Below, one piece after another: positions 22,801-36,290 of a DNA stretch of 64,000 bases. The notes beneath the pieces are model-generated. The model made no database searches and was not told the DNA's origin. It was given only the letters and a program-made list of their open reading frames with translations. How positions within the stretch are numbered: position 1 is the first letter of the stretch; each line of letters opens with the position of its first letter. The translations under genes and the position numbers were made by a program. The DNA comes from Penelope pileata (lineage: Eukaryota > Chordata > Aves > Galliformes > Cracidae): assembly GCA_013396635.1 (NCBI GenBank), contig WBMW01005084.1, forward strand, positions 296,464-360,463, written 5' to 3'.

Positions 22801-25800
22801 TAGCCTATTTGAAAAACTTAGTCAAGCAAAACCTCCACTGGTTTTCAGCAGTGTTTTACTTGCATAGAGCCAAAATAGTCTGATTCTGATGCATGCTGAG
22901 CGCATCTGCTAAGGTGCTGAAGGCAGTCAATTACAATCAGCCCTCCTGCCAAAACCACTCTTAGTTCTGATACAGAAAAGGTTGGCTCAGGTCACGTGCA
23001 TGTCTACTTCCAACCCAGCTGGGGAGTACTTGAACTCATTATTATACCACAGATATGCCAAGTTTTTTCAGCATAGTTACAATAACTACATAATGTACAG
23101 CTCCATGCGGTAGTTGTATTTGACCAGAAGATTAGTGTTAATTCTGCACACCTTCATTTTATACTCAATTATCACATCTTATTTGTAGGATTTAGTCTCT
23201 GGATTTATACGTTATCATGCTGTAAGCTTTGAAATAACAAGGATTTCATTACCACCTAAATTGTATCATCAAATTCTTCTCCGTAAGTTTGCTGCCTTTA
23301 TTGAGAGCTGTTGTGTATGTTATAACGATACGATTTACTGGGGACAGGGTTTGTTCTTTTTTTTCTTTCCTTCTCCTAGTCACTATTACTTTGGAAAAGC
23401 ACAACATAAAATGCAAACAGGTTTGCTTACAGTTATAGCAGCGCATATCACAGCCTGTTCTGGTTTAAGTGCTTAGATATGTGTGTTTGTGTAATGTCTC
23501 ATCAGGCAGCAGTAGGACTCTGGCAGATGGTAAGTCTTTCACACAGCACTGTGAGTAAAAACTCAGCTTTGCCAAGAGGAGGGAAGGAAGAACTGAGGGG
23601 GAGTGAACTGAAATGCAACTTTTAAGCTCTGGAAGGCAAGTGATATTTTTTATCATCTCATATTAATTGCTTCATTACTAGAAATCTCTGATGAATTGAT
23701 TTAGAACTCTTACCCTAGAGTATTCATTCATTTTTACATGGTTTGGTGCATATTATTAAAGCTACCTGATAGGTTTTAAAACCAGTGCTTTATTTTAAAA
23801 CAAACTGTGAAAAGCAGCTGCATAAGGAACAAAAATACTTAACCTAACTTGCACAGAAATATAATAGCCTAATTCTAATAATCAAACAGGATTAATTTCT
23901 CTCTGTCCTCTGAGTCCACAGCAGAGCTCACAGAGTGTACATGTCAACCTACGAGCAACATTGGAAAACAACCTTCCCTTTAAATAATTTCTTCCTCACT
24001 GTGCCATCAAGAGGGCTACATATTCCACAGTTGCATAATGCTCTCAGATGTCTGATGTTAATCTACAATGTACCTTAGAGAGACTTAAATGAAAACAGTA
24101 CTTACCTGCTCAGCAGGTTAACACTTTCAAAGCATTGCCATCATTTAATATATTTAAGTTGCTTTGTATCAAACATAACAGTAAATTTAGCTTTCTCAAG
24201 AAGGAAAAGTAGTCCTTTCTTTGTGTAATGACACTTGTCACATGGCAGAGAGCAGAGATTAGTGCAAATAACTGCTGTGGTAAAGCCCTACGGGTTTAAA
24301 AAACATTTTTTTACATTCAAATGCATTACAAATCTGATTTAATAAAGTTCTCCGCATAGAGGAAAGGCAGCAACATTATAAATCTATATAAAACATCAAG
24401 AACAATACGGCAAATAGGTTAAATGATACTGCAGACACTAGGTTAGGACTGTGAATCAATATTACTGATTTCCAGTCCTGTGCTCCACTATTATTTTTCA
24501 GCTAGTGATTTGCAGACCCTGGGGGAGCAGTGGCCTATGAACAAAATCAGACTAACCTATGAAAGAAGACCAGGAAAAGTTAGTTAATTTATATTATTCA
24601 GAAGTATGAACGGGTGACAACTCTAGAAGCCACCTCACCTCCCTTAATAAAATGCAAAAGAACAAAGATTGAAACCAAAGTTTGTTCTCTTGTTTTGAAA
24701 TCTACTAGTAGCTGTTCTTGATAACAAAAAACTACAAGAAACATATGCATGTCTCCACAATTAATTGCCCTGTATCTTTTTGAGATATCATGTGCTCAAA
24801 TCTATCAACCCATATGTTCTACTCGCTGTTTACATGACAATGGAGTGTTTATGGTGACATTCTAAATTACCATCAAAGGGGTGCAATAACCTTTCCACAG
24901 ACTTTATGATAATTACTTACCATTTAATAGTTAGATCCAGGTCAGTTACATGAGTTAGAGATGTTATTATATGTGTTCATAATTTCCTACTCGCTTTTTG
25001 AAACTTGAAGATCATAAAACAGGCCACATTTATTTTTAAATATTCTGACTAATATAACTCTCTGCTTAGTTTAATATACAGGAATCACTGGTATCAACCA
25101 CAGCAGAGATGTAATTCTACTGTATTTTCGAACTGTTACATTGTAATTGCAGTCAATGAGGAATATGTTACAACCATTCAATTTATGTGACGCTTATCTG
25201 TAGGTGACACTGCTACATGTGGTGAATATGCCACTACATCTCTTTCACTAAACATTATTTTTTCAGAAATACCCCTTTCCCAGAGAAAGAGTCTCCAGCC
25301 TTTTTTTCATCATATCTCCACTGTTGCCCACTGCATCAAGAATTAACAGCCCCAAATAACAAGATTAACAGGAGTGAGCCACACAATTTCTTTTTTTGAG
25401 ACTGTATTGCAATTCATAAGTGATAAAATATGTGAAGAAGGATACTTGAAGTGTTTGAGGAAGAGGAGGTGGTTTAAAGTGAGGAACTACAGGAAACAGG
25501 GATGATTGCTTATGTGACAGAGACAAGCACTTAAGACTTCTGAAGGAAGCCAGTGACTGCTAAACTATACATTGTTCAACAGCATTCAGTGCAAAGGGAG
25601 CAAAAGGGCCTCACCTCCTGCATTATTTATAGGTAATCAAAGCACAATACCCCAGAGATGAATACAAGTTTTCAGAAAATTTGCTTTCACTTTTCACAGT
25701 GACAGCCACAGAACTAATATGACACAAGCTCCGTCAGGTTCTACTTTCAGTTGCAATGTTCTAGTAAGATAAATGAAATAAAAAATAGCATGCATCTGCA

Positions 25801-28800
25801 TTCCTCCTCTTGGCAAGCTGCTCACAAATGACAGAATAAAAGTAGAATACAAATTAATACGCACTAGTTCTACCAGATTCTACATGTTGAATTTCACATA
25901 GAGTAGTTTTCATTCATATGATCCAGCCAAAACCATTTATGATGCATAGTTTGCAACCGCTGTGAAGCATATCTTCAGAGAAAATCTAGTTTAATATAAA
26001 AAAAAAACCTTCTCTCCTATAGCAAATCACAAGTTTGTATTTTGTTTTTATGCCAGATAATTATTTGAGAGCTAATTCTTCTAAAAGTTGCTACAGCTAT
26101 ATGATCTATCAGTGAACATTAAATAAAAATAATCTTTTTGCAAAAGAGTAATCTCTAGTCTATATATAAGAATCCATTAGTTACAACTACATAAAATAAT
26201 ATAGCCTGAAACAATATACATTATCAAATATATAGTATGACAAACATGCATTTTTAATTATTTTTACTTATTTTATGCGGGTGAGTTTTTTCTTTTTGCA
26301 CGGGTTGCTCCAGTTTAGTTTCTTTTACAAAGCACAGTTTCTTTTCAGTTTTTCTTAAAACTCTTCTATTTATTTAGCTAAGAGGTCCATTTTGTAAGAA
26401 CTAGAGTTCTGGAGTCTTGGCCAGTCTTGGCCAAAGCATGTTTGATGTCACTGAGACTAACTAGGAGGCATTAAATAAAGCTCTTGCATACCACCACTTT
26501 CAGTCTGAACTACTGAATTTTGGAAATCTCTTGATCTACTCCATCACTATAGATGGAAGATAACTATAACAGCGATTCATTTACAGTAACGAAACAATAG
26601 AGATCTACTGTTCACTGAACGCATTATTTCTTTGTTTCTGTTGTACATTCTGTACCTTTTTCCAGTTTATATATTTCAACTACTAATTGGGAAGTAGGGT
26701 GATTTCCTTACTAATATTTTTGTGTCACATTCATGAGGAGCTGCAGACAGACTCCTCTGGACTGTAGCTAACAATGCAGCAAATGTAGGTAGTAAGAACA
26801 GCACTTTTCCCATGCCTAAAAAGCCTGTAACACTAACAGCTGACTGTAGATTGAGCTTCCATGCACCTCTTGCAGATATGTATCATACTTCATTATTTAT
26901 GTTTTTGTATATAAAAAAAAAACATTGCACATATTGTATATGCCACATCGGAAATATGTTATGCTGGAATCCAAGATTAACTGTTTTCTTTTATCTGTTC
27001 TTCAACTCCAGTTCAGGATCTCTTTCCAAAATCAATCTAACAGAAACACAGAATTCACGAAGCATCACTTTGATCACTTTAATCCCAGGATAAAGCTGCT
27101 TTCATAAGTGTTAAGGACTCTAATTTTAAATACACAATGTGTTTTTACGCCACTACCTCCCATGGTTAACTCCTCAGCCTAGAAGAGCGATTTAATACTT
27201 AGCTTTAACACCCTTTTTAACTTTAATCATTTAAACTAACAAGAAATCATCTCTTAGGCTTAAATAACGATCAGTTTTGTGGTTGAATCAAATGTCCATA
27301 CGTATTTTAGATTAACCAATACATATTTAATATATCTAAGCCTCCTTATAAACCAGACCTCCAATTGTCCCTAATGTAATTAGCCAATGATTACATTTAT
27401 ATCAAATTAATTAATCTTTAACAAATACACATAATGAATTATGTTCCAGGAAAAGGGTGATAATATTCTCCTTAATTGGACGGGTATGTTGATTCCATGT
27501 GTGTTGCTTTGTCTTTCTTCCTGTTCTCTTCTATTTTTTTTTTCTTTTAAGATCTCTAATTGACAAAAAAATATTTTACATTTGCATAGGCTTACAAATA
27601 TAAGTTATATTTTGTCTAATAACCACCTAAGGTAGACTCAAAAATATTTAATTTTATTCTTTATGATTGGAGAAGGTAATTCCAGATGAAATACAATTAT
27701 GCAGCAACATACACAGCAATAGTCATGTATTATATATCTGGAACTTCTATCTGGGAAAAAAATTACAGAGTAAGTGGAAGTTGTAATGCAGGATCATTTT
27801 CAGTCAGTTTTTAAAAGACGTTGTAAGTCTTTCAAAGGACACAATAATGCTCCCGAGGTTAATGATGGATAAGTTCCTTACCCTGAAATAATTTACTAAT
27901 TCACAACTAGTCACACAGAATTTCTGTTTTCTGTAACAATTTTCTCTCTGGTAAGATGTGTTGCATTTGTGATATTATAAGGGATTCTCACTGTTAACAT
28001 TTTTGCCTTGAAAATTGATTTATCTATCAGTAAACTGAACATCAACAGAACTAATCACACTTGATCTAAGCTGAATCTCTATTTCATTTTATTCTGGATT
28101 TAAGGATCAGAGTTGCACAAGATAATATTTTTGGGAGCAGCCAACATGCAGGTTAATGGCTTAGCATAGATAGCGGTTTTATAAGTAAAACAAGATCAAG
28201 GTAATGAAAAGACTTTGTGTATCTGTTTTCTCTCTGTTTTAAGGAAGAATGCCCTGCAGACAATGAGAAAGTCAGAAATCTCTAGAGAATGGCCTCTTAT
28301 CCTAACATATGTGCCTGTATTGGAGAGACGAAGCTGAAGGTGCCCAGACCTTAGCAACACTCCAAACATAGTTTTAATGGCAGCTAAAAGACAGTATAAA
28401 TTTCAGCCATCTGTGCATGAACAGTGATGAGCAAACGCGGAATATAATTATCAAATTACAGCTCACTGAATTTATGCTGGTCACTCTTCTGCTGGAAGAA
28501 ATTGCTTGTAGTCAGAGACAGACAGGAGCTCAAGATTACAACTACTTCATCAAATTCATACAAGGCCAAAATAAGCAGTAGGTAGTAGTTGTTCTGATGC
28601 AACATATTAACAAACATATTAAAAATACACAAACATGAATTTTCAAATCTGAGCAACAGCATAACAATGAAGTTTGAAGTTTTATAGTGCTTTGCAGAAA
28701 TTTTCCCAAGAGATGAATTCTGAGGCTTAACCTAGGTAAATTTAGTATGTGAACTGAGCACCTGTAATGAGATGAACTGAGGCTTTGAACTGGCATCTAA

Positions 28801-31800
28801 AATTCCAGTGAATCTCAATAAAGGATTTGGAAAATATTCAGTACATAATTTACAAAAAAATACTTTGCTAACTGGGCATTGAAACCAGTAAGAAAGTTTC
28901 AATGAAATAGAAAAGGAATATATTTGAAGTTTTCACTACCATAGGAAATTCAACTAATATAATCTAGATATAGTGTATGTTCAATTATGTTACAAGCTAA
29001 GGCTTAAAGGCCTAAATCTTCAACATTAGAGTTAATAAGCACGAAAGGATAAAGACAACTTGTGAAAGATCTGAAAATGGTTTTAAAATGATTTTATTCA
29101 TGTGCCATGAATATACTTCACCTAACTCTTACAATTGTGTGAAAGAGCATTTTGACCATTAATAAAAATGTCAAGTTCAGAAGAAATAGAATCTAGTTCA
29201 CTACCAAGTATTTGATACTTGGATCATCTAGGATAGATTTGTACATCCTGAAGTTTTGAGAGGCCTAAAGCATTTTCTTCAATAGCAGAAGAATATTTGA
29301 ACACCAGGCAAGCTGAGCAGTAACATATGCAGTTAAACCTGGTGGAATAATGAAGTGGATGAACTACAGCCACATGGAGACCAATAAGAAAAATTTGTTC
29401 TATTAAGCACTTAGCATGTTGAGCCACTAAGAATGCTAATTGCTCCCCCAAGCATGGTAGATTGAAGTGAACAGTTTACCCTGCATCTGTTATGTGCCAA
29501 TGACAATTTTTATCAACTTAACTGAGAATAGCATCATCATGCACACCAGACTGTATAAAGCAACTCAGAATGATTTCAGTCTTCCTTCTATGGATGGTAA
29601 TATATTCAAAGTCACGACATATTATTAAACAGCAATGTTCATGAACCTAACAGAATAGAAGATTTGAACTATACAGACCAACCTGAGTAAAAATACCTTT
29701 ATCTACATCAAACAGAAATGGGAAACAATATATAGACAAAAAATGTATAATCATAATCTACAAAAGAACATGATAATTTTAAGCTCCTCTTTTTGTTACT
29801 AGTTTTTTAAGGAACTATCAACCTGTTCCGTCAAAGACAGTATCTGAGCAACTGCTTATGATATAAGGAAGTCTCTTTATGTTAGGACTATGTTTACACA
29901 AACTAGGAAATGGAGTGGAGCTCTGGGGCCTCTGGAGAAGGGAGAGATGTTATTACCTCATATAACTCAGCACTTCACCGAGTGAGGAAAGATGGAAAAA
30001 GAAATCTATACAGTATGATGTCCTGAATGTTCCAGGCTTCTAGAAAAAGGTTATCTAAATAAAATAATGCTAAATAATGATGGTCAGAGCATCAAATGGT
30101 CATCTAATCCATCCCATATGCTTCTCTTTACTGCAATAAGAAGTTGAGGGAAAGTAAATTTGTGCAACCATAAGAAGCACATATCTTTCTCATTTCTTGA
30201 TAACTAACCAACCATACAGGCCAGCAAGTGAGGAGACAGACTGAAGTCAGTCTCCAGACATTGTCCCCATACCCGTCTAGTCATGAAGGAATCCAGAGAA
30301 GAAGCCAGTCTTCTATAGCTTTGTACAAGGATGGAGGAAAGGGAGAAAAATTGTTTCTTTCACATAACTTAAGTGGGCTGTGTCAAGTCATAAATCAAAA
30401 TGCCTGTAGGCAATGTATGTCTGACTTGAATCAAGAAGCAACTGTTTTTAACTATTATCTACAATAAATGGAAAAATAAAAGTGATAGAAATTTATTTCT
30501 CAGTCTAATAAATTCAGAGTTCACAGTACACATATTCCAAGGAAAAAATATCAAAAAATATGAAAATTGCAATTTAGAAATTGATAGGTAACATAACAAG
30601 ATTCTCTAAATAAAATATTTAATTCATTTTTGGTAAATCTTTTCCTCAAAAAACATATACAAATTAGTCTTAATTTTTTCTATTTAAACTGATGAGAATG
30701 ACTATAACGAAGATCAGTTTTTCTAGTTTAACTCAATATTCAGCAATTATTTCAGTAATTCTTATAATTTGTTTGTATGGAGGAAATATTCAGTCAGCAC
30801 ATTCAAACTGAAGCAGTTTTTTTTTCTTCTGTCTGCAAATAGTGTAGCAATAAGCAGCTAAAAAAAAAAAAAGGAATTCCTTACACATTACATAAATATT
30901 TTTAATTTTCTTCTATATTATGCCTCATTATTTAAACACTTAAACTGGATTTTCATACATTCTTTTGTCCTTAAATTTTTTAATGCTATAGTCAAAGAAG
31001 CTAATAAGAGTGTAAAGCCTTATGACTGTAGATAAAAATGAAACCAGAAGACTCCTACTGGTACAAACTTCTAATAAGAATCAAAATCATAGTACAAATA
31101 AGTTAAGAATTTGAACAGAAATAAAAAGAACAACTGTGTGAGATATTTGGGACTACTAAACAATGCAACAAAAGTTTGCTGCACCATCAGCTGAATCTAC
31201 TTGGTCAAAAATGAAAAGAAATTGTGAATAATCAAACCCCTGATGCACATTAGGCATTACTGTTTGTTTCCTGGTCCAATTTACAACTAAATCTTAGGAA
31301 TCATTCGTGACACATAAAACCACAAACACCCTTACAACCAATTATTACCTGCTAAAATACGCATCAAGATTCCTTCTAAATTTAGTTATTTTATGGAAGT
31401 CAAAAAGGCTCAAACATACTATTTTCTGTATAAAAGAAGTCATATTGCACCACTTCAGCTCTAATAGCTACAGGTAGGCTGTAGGTCAGATGGTTGTGGA
31501 GCATGTACTAAATCTTCAAGCGTATAGTCTACGAATTTCCATGTTTTATACTTACTGAAATACCTCTTAAATCTCTACAAGATATCACTGCAAAACAAAA
31601 ATAAATAAAAAGTATCAGAACAGCTGTAAATCTCTTTGAATAGTGGTTAAAAAGGAAAAAAGGGAAGGATCTTTGTGCTTCCAACATAATATTTAAATAA
31701 AAATAAAAGAAAAAGAAAAAAAAAGTTAAGAATATAATTGTTTCATTCAAATTTTAATATTCATGTTATACATATTCTTGTACCACCAGAGTAGTCTTTT

Positions 31801-34800
31801 ATCATTATAATTGTTTGTGCTCTCTTACTCAATGTTATGCAAAACAAGGCTTCAGCTCTTTAAGTAAAACCATGACTGATTCATAAAGGTAACCTGCAGA
31901 AAATTTTAACCCTCCAGTTCCTACCTAGGATTTTAATGTCCAATGATTTCTGTGGTATCAGGACTTAAACACTTTTAGGGATCTGGATAGGAGTCTCTCA
32001 GTGTCCCCACTATTAGCCAATTACAGTTTAAGAATGCTGCCCACAATGACGGGGCAGACACACAATTACCAGGCATGCACACTATTCGTTCTTTGATAAA
32101 AGCCTTTTTTTCTTCCAGACTGTCACAAGAAAGCAAACAAAAATTTCCATGAGAAACCTGTCTGTCTACAACAGTCTCTGGGGAAAACAAAATCTCTATT
32201 GACAGGTAACATATATACTTTTCTGTAGGGAGTACACTTCAGCGTGATTCTAATTACATCTGTCAGTATACTTACTGTTGTTGACAAACATACTGACTGT
32301 ATGGCTCATTGTCTTGGGAAACACATTGGAAATGGAGCCAACAATTACTAGAAGGAAAAAATATGACTGAAGTGGGATGAGCTCTCAAGCACATAATAAC
32401 CTATATGCACTACAAAATGGTACAGATTAAGAGGTTTGTGCTGTATGCTCATTATCAGTTAAAAACATATACAAATATTGCTTCGAAATACACAATATCT
32501 TCAAGACAAAAAGCTAAAAGGAAGGACCAGTTTGTCAGAGTGATAAGAGCAGTTTTATCAGTCTCACAGGATCCAAGCTCTATGACAGCCACAGATCCTT
32601 TATAACTTTAACTTCAATATTGCTTCCTGAGAGAAAGGAAATGATCGATTACAACCTGCAATTTTCCCCAAGTACCTGGAGATTTCTATTTCAACTTTCA
32701 AAAACAAACAAGAAAAAAGTAGGGAGGGTGCAAAGAAAACTTTTGTTTAAAACTTTATTCCTTTTGCTATTGGAAGGTTTCATCAGTAGCAGTGACTTAT
32801 TGTCTCCACTTCCATTGTCTGATACTAAATTGCTTATCCTTCAGTTATTTCTTCTATTTGAGTCAAGTTTTACATCAATCCTCCTGTCCTGTGCAGCTAC
32901 TTTGCACAGCACTTTAAACTTTGACTGGTTGTACAATAAGCTCACAGTCCATATTTACACTTCTGACCCATATGACATCTTTAAAACTCATTTTCTTTAA
33001 TTTGTTTCAAGGCAAAACTGAGTTTCAACATGTCTTTGAAGTTAATCAGTCCTACACTCCACGCTGCTTGCAGCTATGTAGTGAAAAGCACATTTTCTTT
33101 ACATCTTTCTATCCTGTGGCCGGCACTGAGGATCTCACACTAAACATTAGACTGTGTCAAAGTGACTAGCAGGCCTATTTTGAAATTTTAGCACCGGAAG
33201 GCACTGTTTGAAGAGCTCTGTCTCAAATATACAGGAGAGAAGAGAGTCTGGATATAGTGCACTTAAAAGTAAAAACAAGCAACAGATATCAGAGAAGCTC
33301 ATTCTTCTTTGAAGCCAAGAAGCAGATTCTGAAACTGGTGAGAGAATTCCGACTGGTTTAGAGAAATAAAGTTTTTTCTTGATTTAAGTGCTCTGTAAGA
33401 ACTTCTATTGTTAATGTTTAGATTTAAGCTTATGCAAATGTAAAATTACTTTTTCCATTTCTCTATATGATCCTCAAAACAAAAATCATAGAAGATATAA
33501 TTTTAATTATTTCTGTGCTAGGACTTTGAGTTAACTCAGCCTCTAGCCAAGAAACTAGACCATTTTTGGCTTGTTACCTTCTTCACTGTGAGCTGATAAA
33601 CTGGAAGATGAGAATATTTGAAATGGCTGCAAAGAAATCAAGAGGAGCAGATAAAATTGCAAAAACAAACATTCGTATATGACCAGAGGACTAGTAGTCT
33701 TTGGTTGCATCTTAGCTCTGTGTCTGTAACAATTCTCCAGGATCCCTCATAAATTTAGTCTAAGAATTAAGCAAAGTCAGACACAGGTTAGTTTTTTAGA
33801 ACTGATGAATTTTCAATTTTGCAACATATTCACAGCTTTGGATCAATAAGTAAAAGCTTTAGAAGAATATATGGATGTTCATAAGTGACAGCCATAATAT
33901 CATATCACAACATCTCAAAGACTGATACTTTGATACATACAATGACAAAGCCAGCCACCAGTCACTTATTTTTCAAGATTACAGCTTGATTAATTTTGTT
34001 TCACCTGTGCTTTTGTTATGTGTAACACCAAATGGTTTAATTCCTCTGTGACAAGACAATCATTTTGAGGCGATATCAGAATTTTTAAAACAAAACTAAA
34101 TATACCACAGAAACTTCTCTGATCCAGATGAGCATAGAGCACATTAAGCAAATAAAGGTTGAAAATAGAAAAAATACATAGAAATCACAATTGAAATATA
34201 TTGTTTTAATCATATTATAATATTTGCTGAAATACTCATAATAACATAAATGTATCATAAATACAAGTATGATTGCACTGGGTTAAAATACTACAATCTA
34301 CTTCTAAAAATCAAAGGATTTCCTTTTCCCATTCTTAAATTTCCTTATTATGATAAAGAAGTAACTGTGCTTTATCATCTTACTTGGAACGAAATCAACA
34401 GAACACTTGATTCACAGATTCAGAACTCTTCAGAATGGCATGAGAGTAATTTTAATTATTTTAATTCAGACTAGTTCACTCATATCACTCAAATGTAATA
34501 TAAGTCAAGAAAAAAATGCTTTCACATTCAAAGCGCGTGACAGACTAACTTACCAAGCATCATCATCACTGAATTTTTTTTCATCAAGCTTCTTTGATAG
34601 CTGCTTCTTGGATTTTATTCAGGTATAAAATTTGCATTTAGATTGCTCTCCAGGAGGAAAAAGAAAACACAACCAAGCAAAACAAACAAAAAAACCCAAC
34701 AACCTCTGAAACCCTGTGACTACTTTTAAGTATAATGTAGTAACAATCATGATGATTCTATGTGATTGAAAACACTTTAACATACCAAGGTGCATTTCAG

Positions 34801-35879
34801 TATTCTCCATCTAACAAATCCAAAGGTTTTGCTGAGTACTATTTTATCCTTTCCTTATTCAAACTGCAAGCAAGATAACAATGGTTAAGATCACACTTCG
34901 TGTTATGAAAGGTTAGAAAAGTAAAAATAAATAAATTTACAGATTCAAAGATAAAAGCAATATGTGACACTTAATCTTGAACATTTAAAGAATACCATTA
35001 ACCAGAAGGTCCTACAATTACTGAAATGAAAACAGTTGCTGGAGGATGGACTAGAAATCCATAATTATGGAATTTACATTGGCAATAAAAAGCAGATTTA
35101 CCATGATTTGGCTTAATTTTTCAAATTTAGACATATTCTCAGCATTGCTAAAAATGTGACCGTGTGATATTACAGGTACAGTACATTATTTCTTCTAGTC
35201 TCTGTAAACTCCTTATAACACTTCATCCCATTTTTAGCAATGAAAAATTTGATGACAGCTTGTTTTCTGGGTCATTAACTCAACACAAAAATTTCATTAA
35301 TTAACTCTTTCCATCATTTTTTGAAAACATAAACAAACCTTCTGTTACAAAGTTCTTCGGGCACTATAAAAATAGCCAGCAGACTGTACCATACTTTTCT
35401 ACCATTTCTACAAATTTAGGGAGTATGAGACACCTATATACAAGAAAACATGCAACATCATAGGAAAAACAAGAAAAAGAAACAGAACTACAGAACTTAT
35501 TTAATTTGCAGATAGAATTTCTATTATTGTATGCAATCTCTTGGGGGAGAGTCACTCCCATAAAGAAAGATAAGGGATTGATAATCTGTTAATAGACTGA
35601 CCTATGACTTCATACATATGTAAACAAGCGCAAATAAAATTATATGAAGCAATGAAATGAACTGTAGGTACAAGCAAAAAATAAAATAGGGAAATACGCA
35701 CATCTGTGTATGAGAAAAATGAAGCCTCCTCCATAAATGTTGGCCATTAAAGGTAACAAAGGGATGTATGGCAAGAGGAAATATGTATTATTTAAAAGAA
35801 CTACGTGAGCAAGTACAGTCATCTGTATTGCCTTAAAACCTGATTCAAAATACATCGAAGTCAACAGAAAACCTTGTCC
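22801..35879. other. Long AT-rich single-copy stretch, no gene recognised
   Basis: No repeat family or gene is recognised across about 13 kb. It contains small homopolymers (for example A13 at 30860-30872), an imperfect tandem of cagtcttggc near 26415-26433, and a TAAT-rich block at 27340-27430. Three minus-strand splice-bounded microsegments (34554-34606, 33578-33600, 31556-31587) happen to join in a single open phase and are discussed under findings. All ORFs are short and unrecognised. Confidence 0.5.
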
Positions 35880-36290
35880 TGAATGCTATGTGATCTTCTC
35901 CAAAGTCTCCACCTAACTGCTGGGGCTTATGTGTACCTCCAGACTCCAGCTGCCCTGAGCAATCTGTATCCCTTTTTCTCTGCAAGTGCTTCCCCTGCTG
36001 CTGTCCTGGGATTTGACCTGTGTGGAAGTCCAGCTCTGATGTGGAAGCCACTGTGGCACCCGGGAACATGGTGTTGCAGAAGATGAACTAATTTGTCAGC
36101 ACAAGCTGTGGATAAGAGATCACGTTCTGGGACCACAGTGGAACAGCACTCAGTGAAAGGGATGACCCAGTCAAGGACCATGCCTGCGAGCCAGGAGATG
36201 ATCACTGAACAGCTGATGTGTATCAGGTAGACTTGAGGGTTACAGTCTGGTCAGGACACTTGCAGCCAGGGCCCAGATGACTATATGCCG
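35880..36290. other. GC-rich island of unknown nature
   Basis: Base composition jumps from AT-rich flanks to roughly half G+C for about 400 bases; the lines at 35941-36060 and 36121-36180 are above 50% by direct count. Open frames exist on both strands, the longest being 92 codons on the minus strand (35927-36205), arginine- and histidine-containing, with no recognised domain. CpG dinucleotides are few, so it is not a classical CpG-island promoter. It may be a degraded LTR or other transposon piece, or an exon of an unrecognised transcript. I cannot choose between these. Confidence 0.4.

Noticed and set aside
24070..24196. Minus-strand donor CTGAGCAG|gtaagtactg as part of an exon
   Set aside because: The donor is excellent, but no acceptor with a pyrimidine tract lies upstream within a plausible distance.
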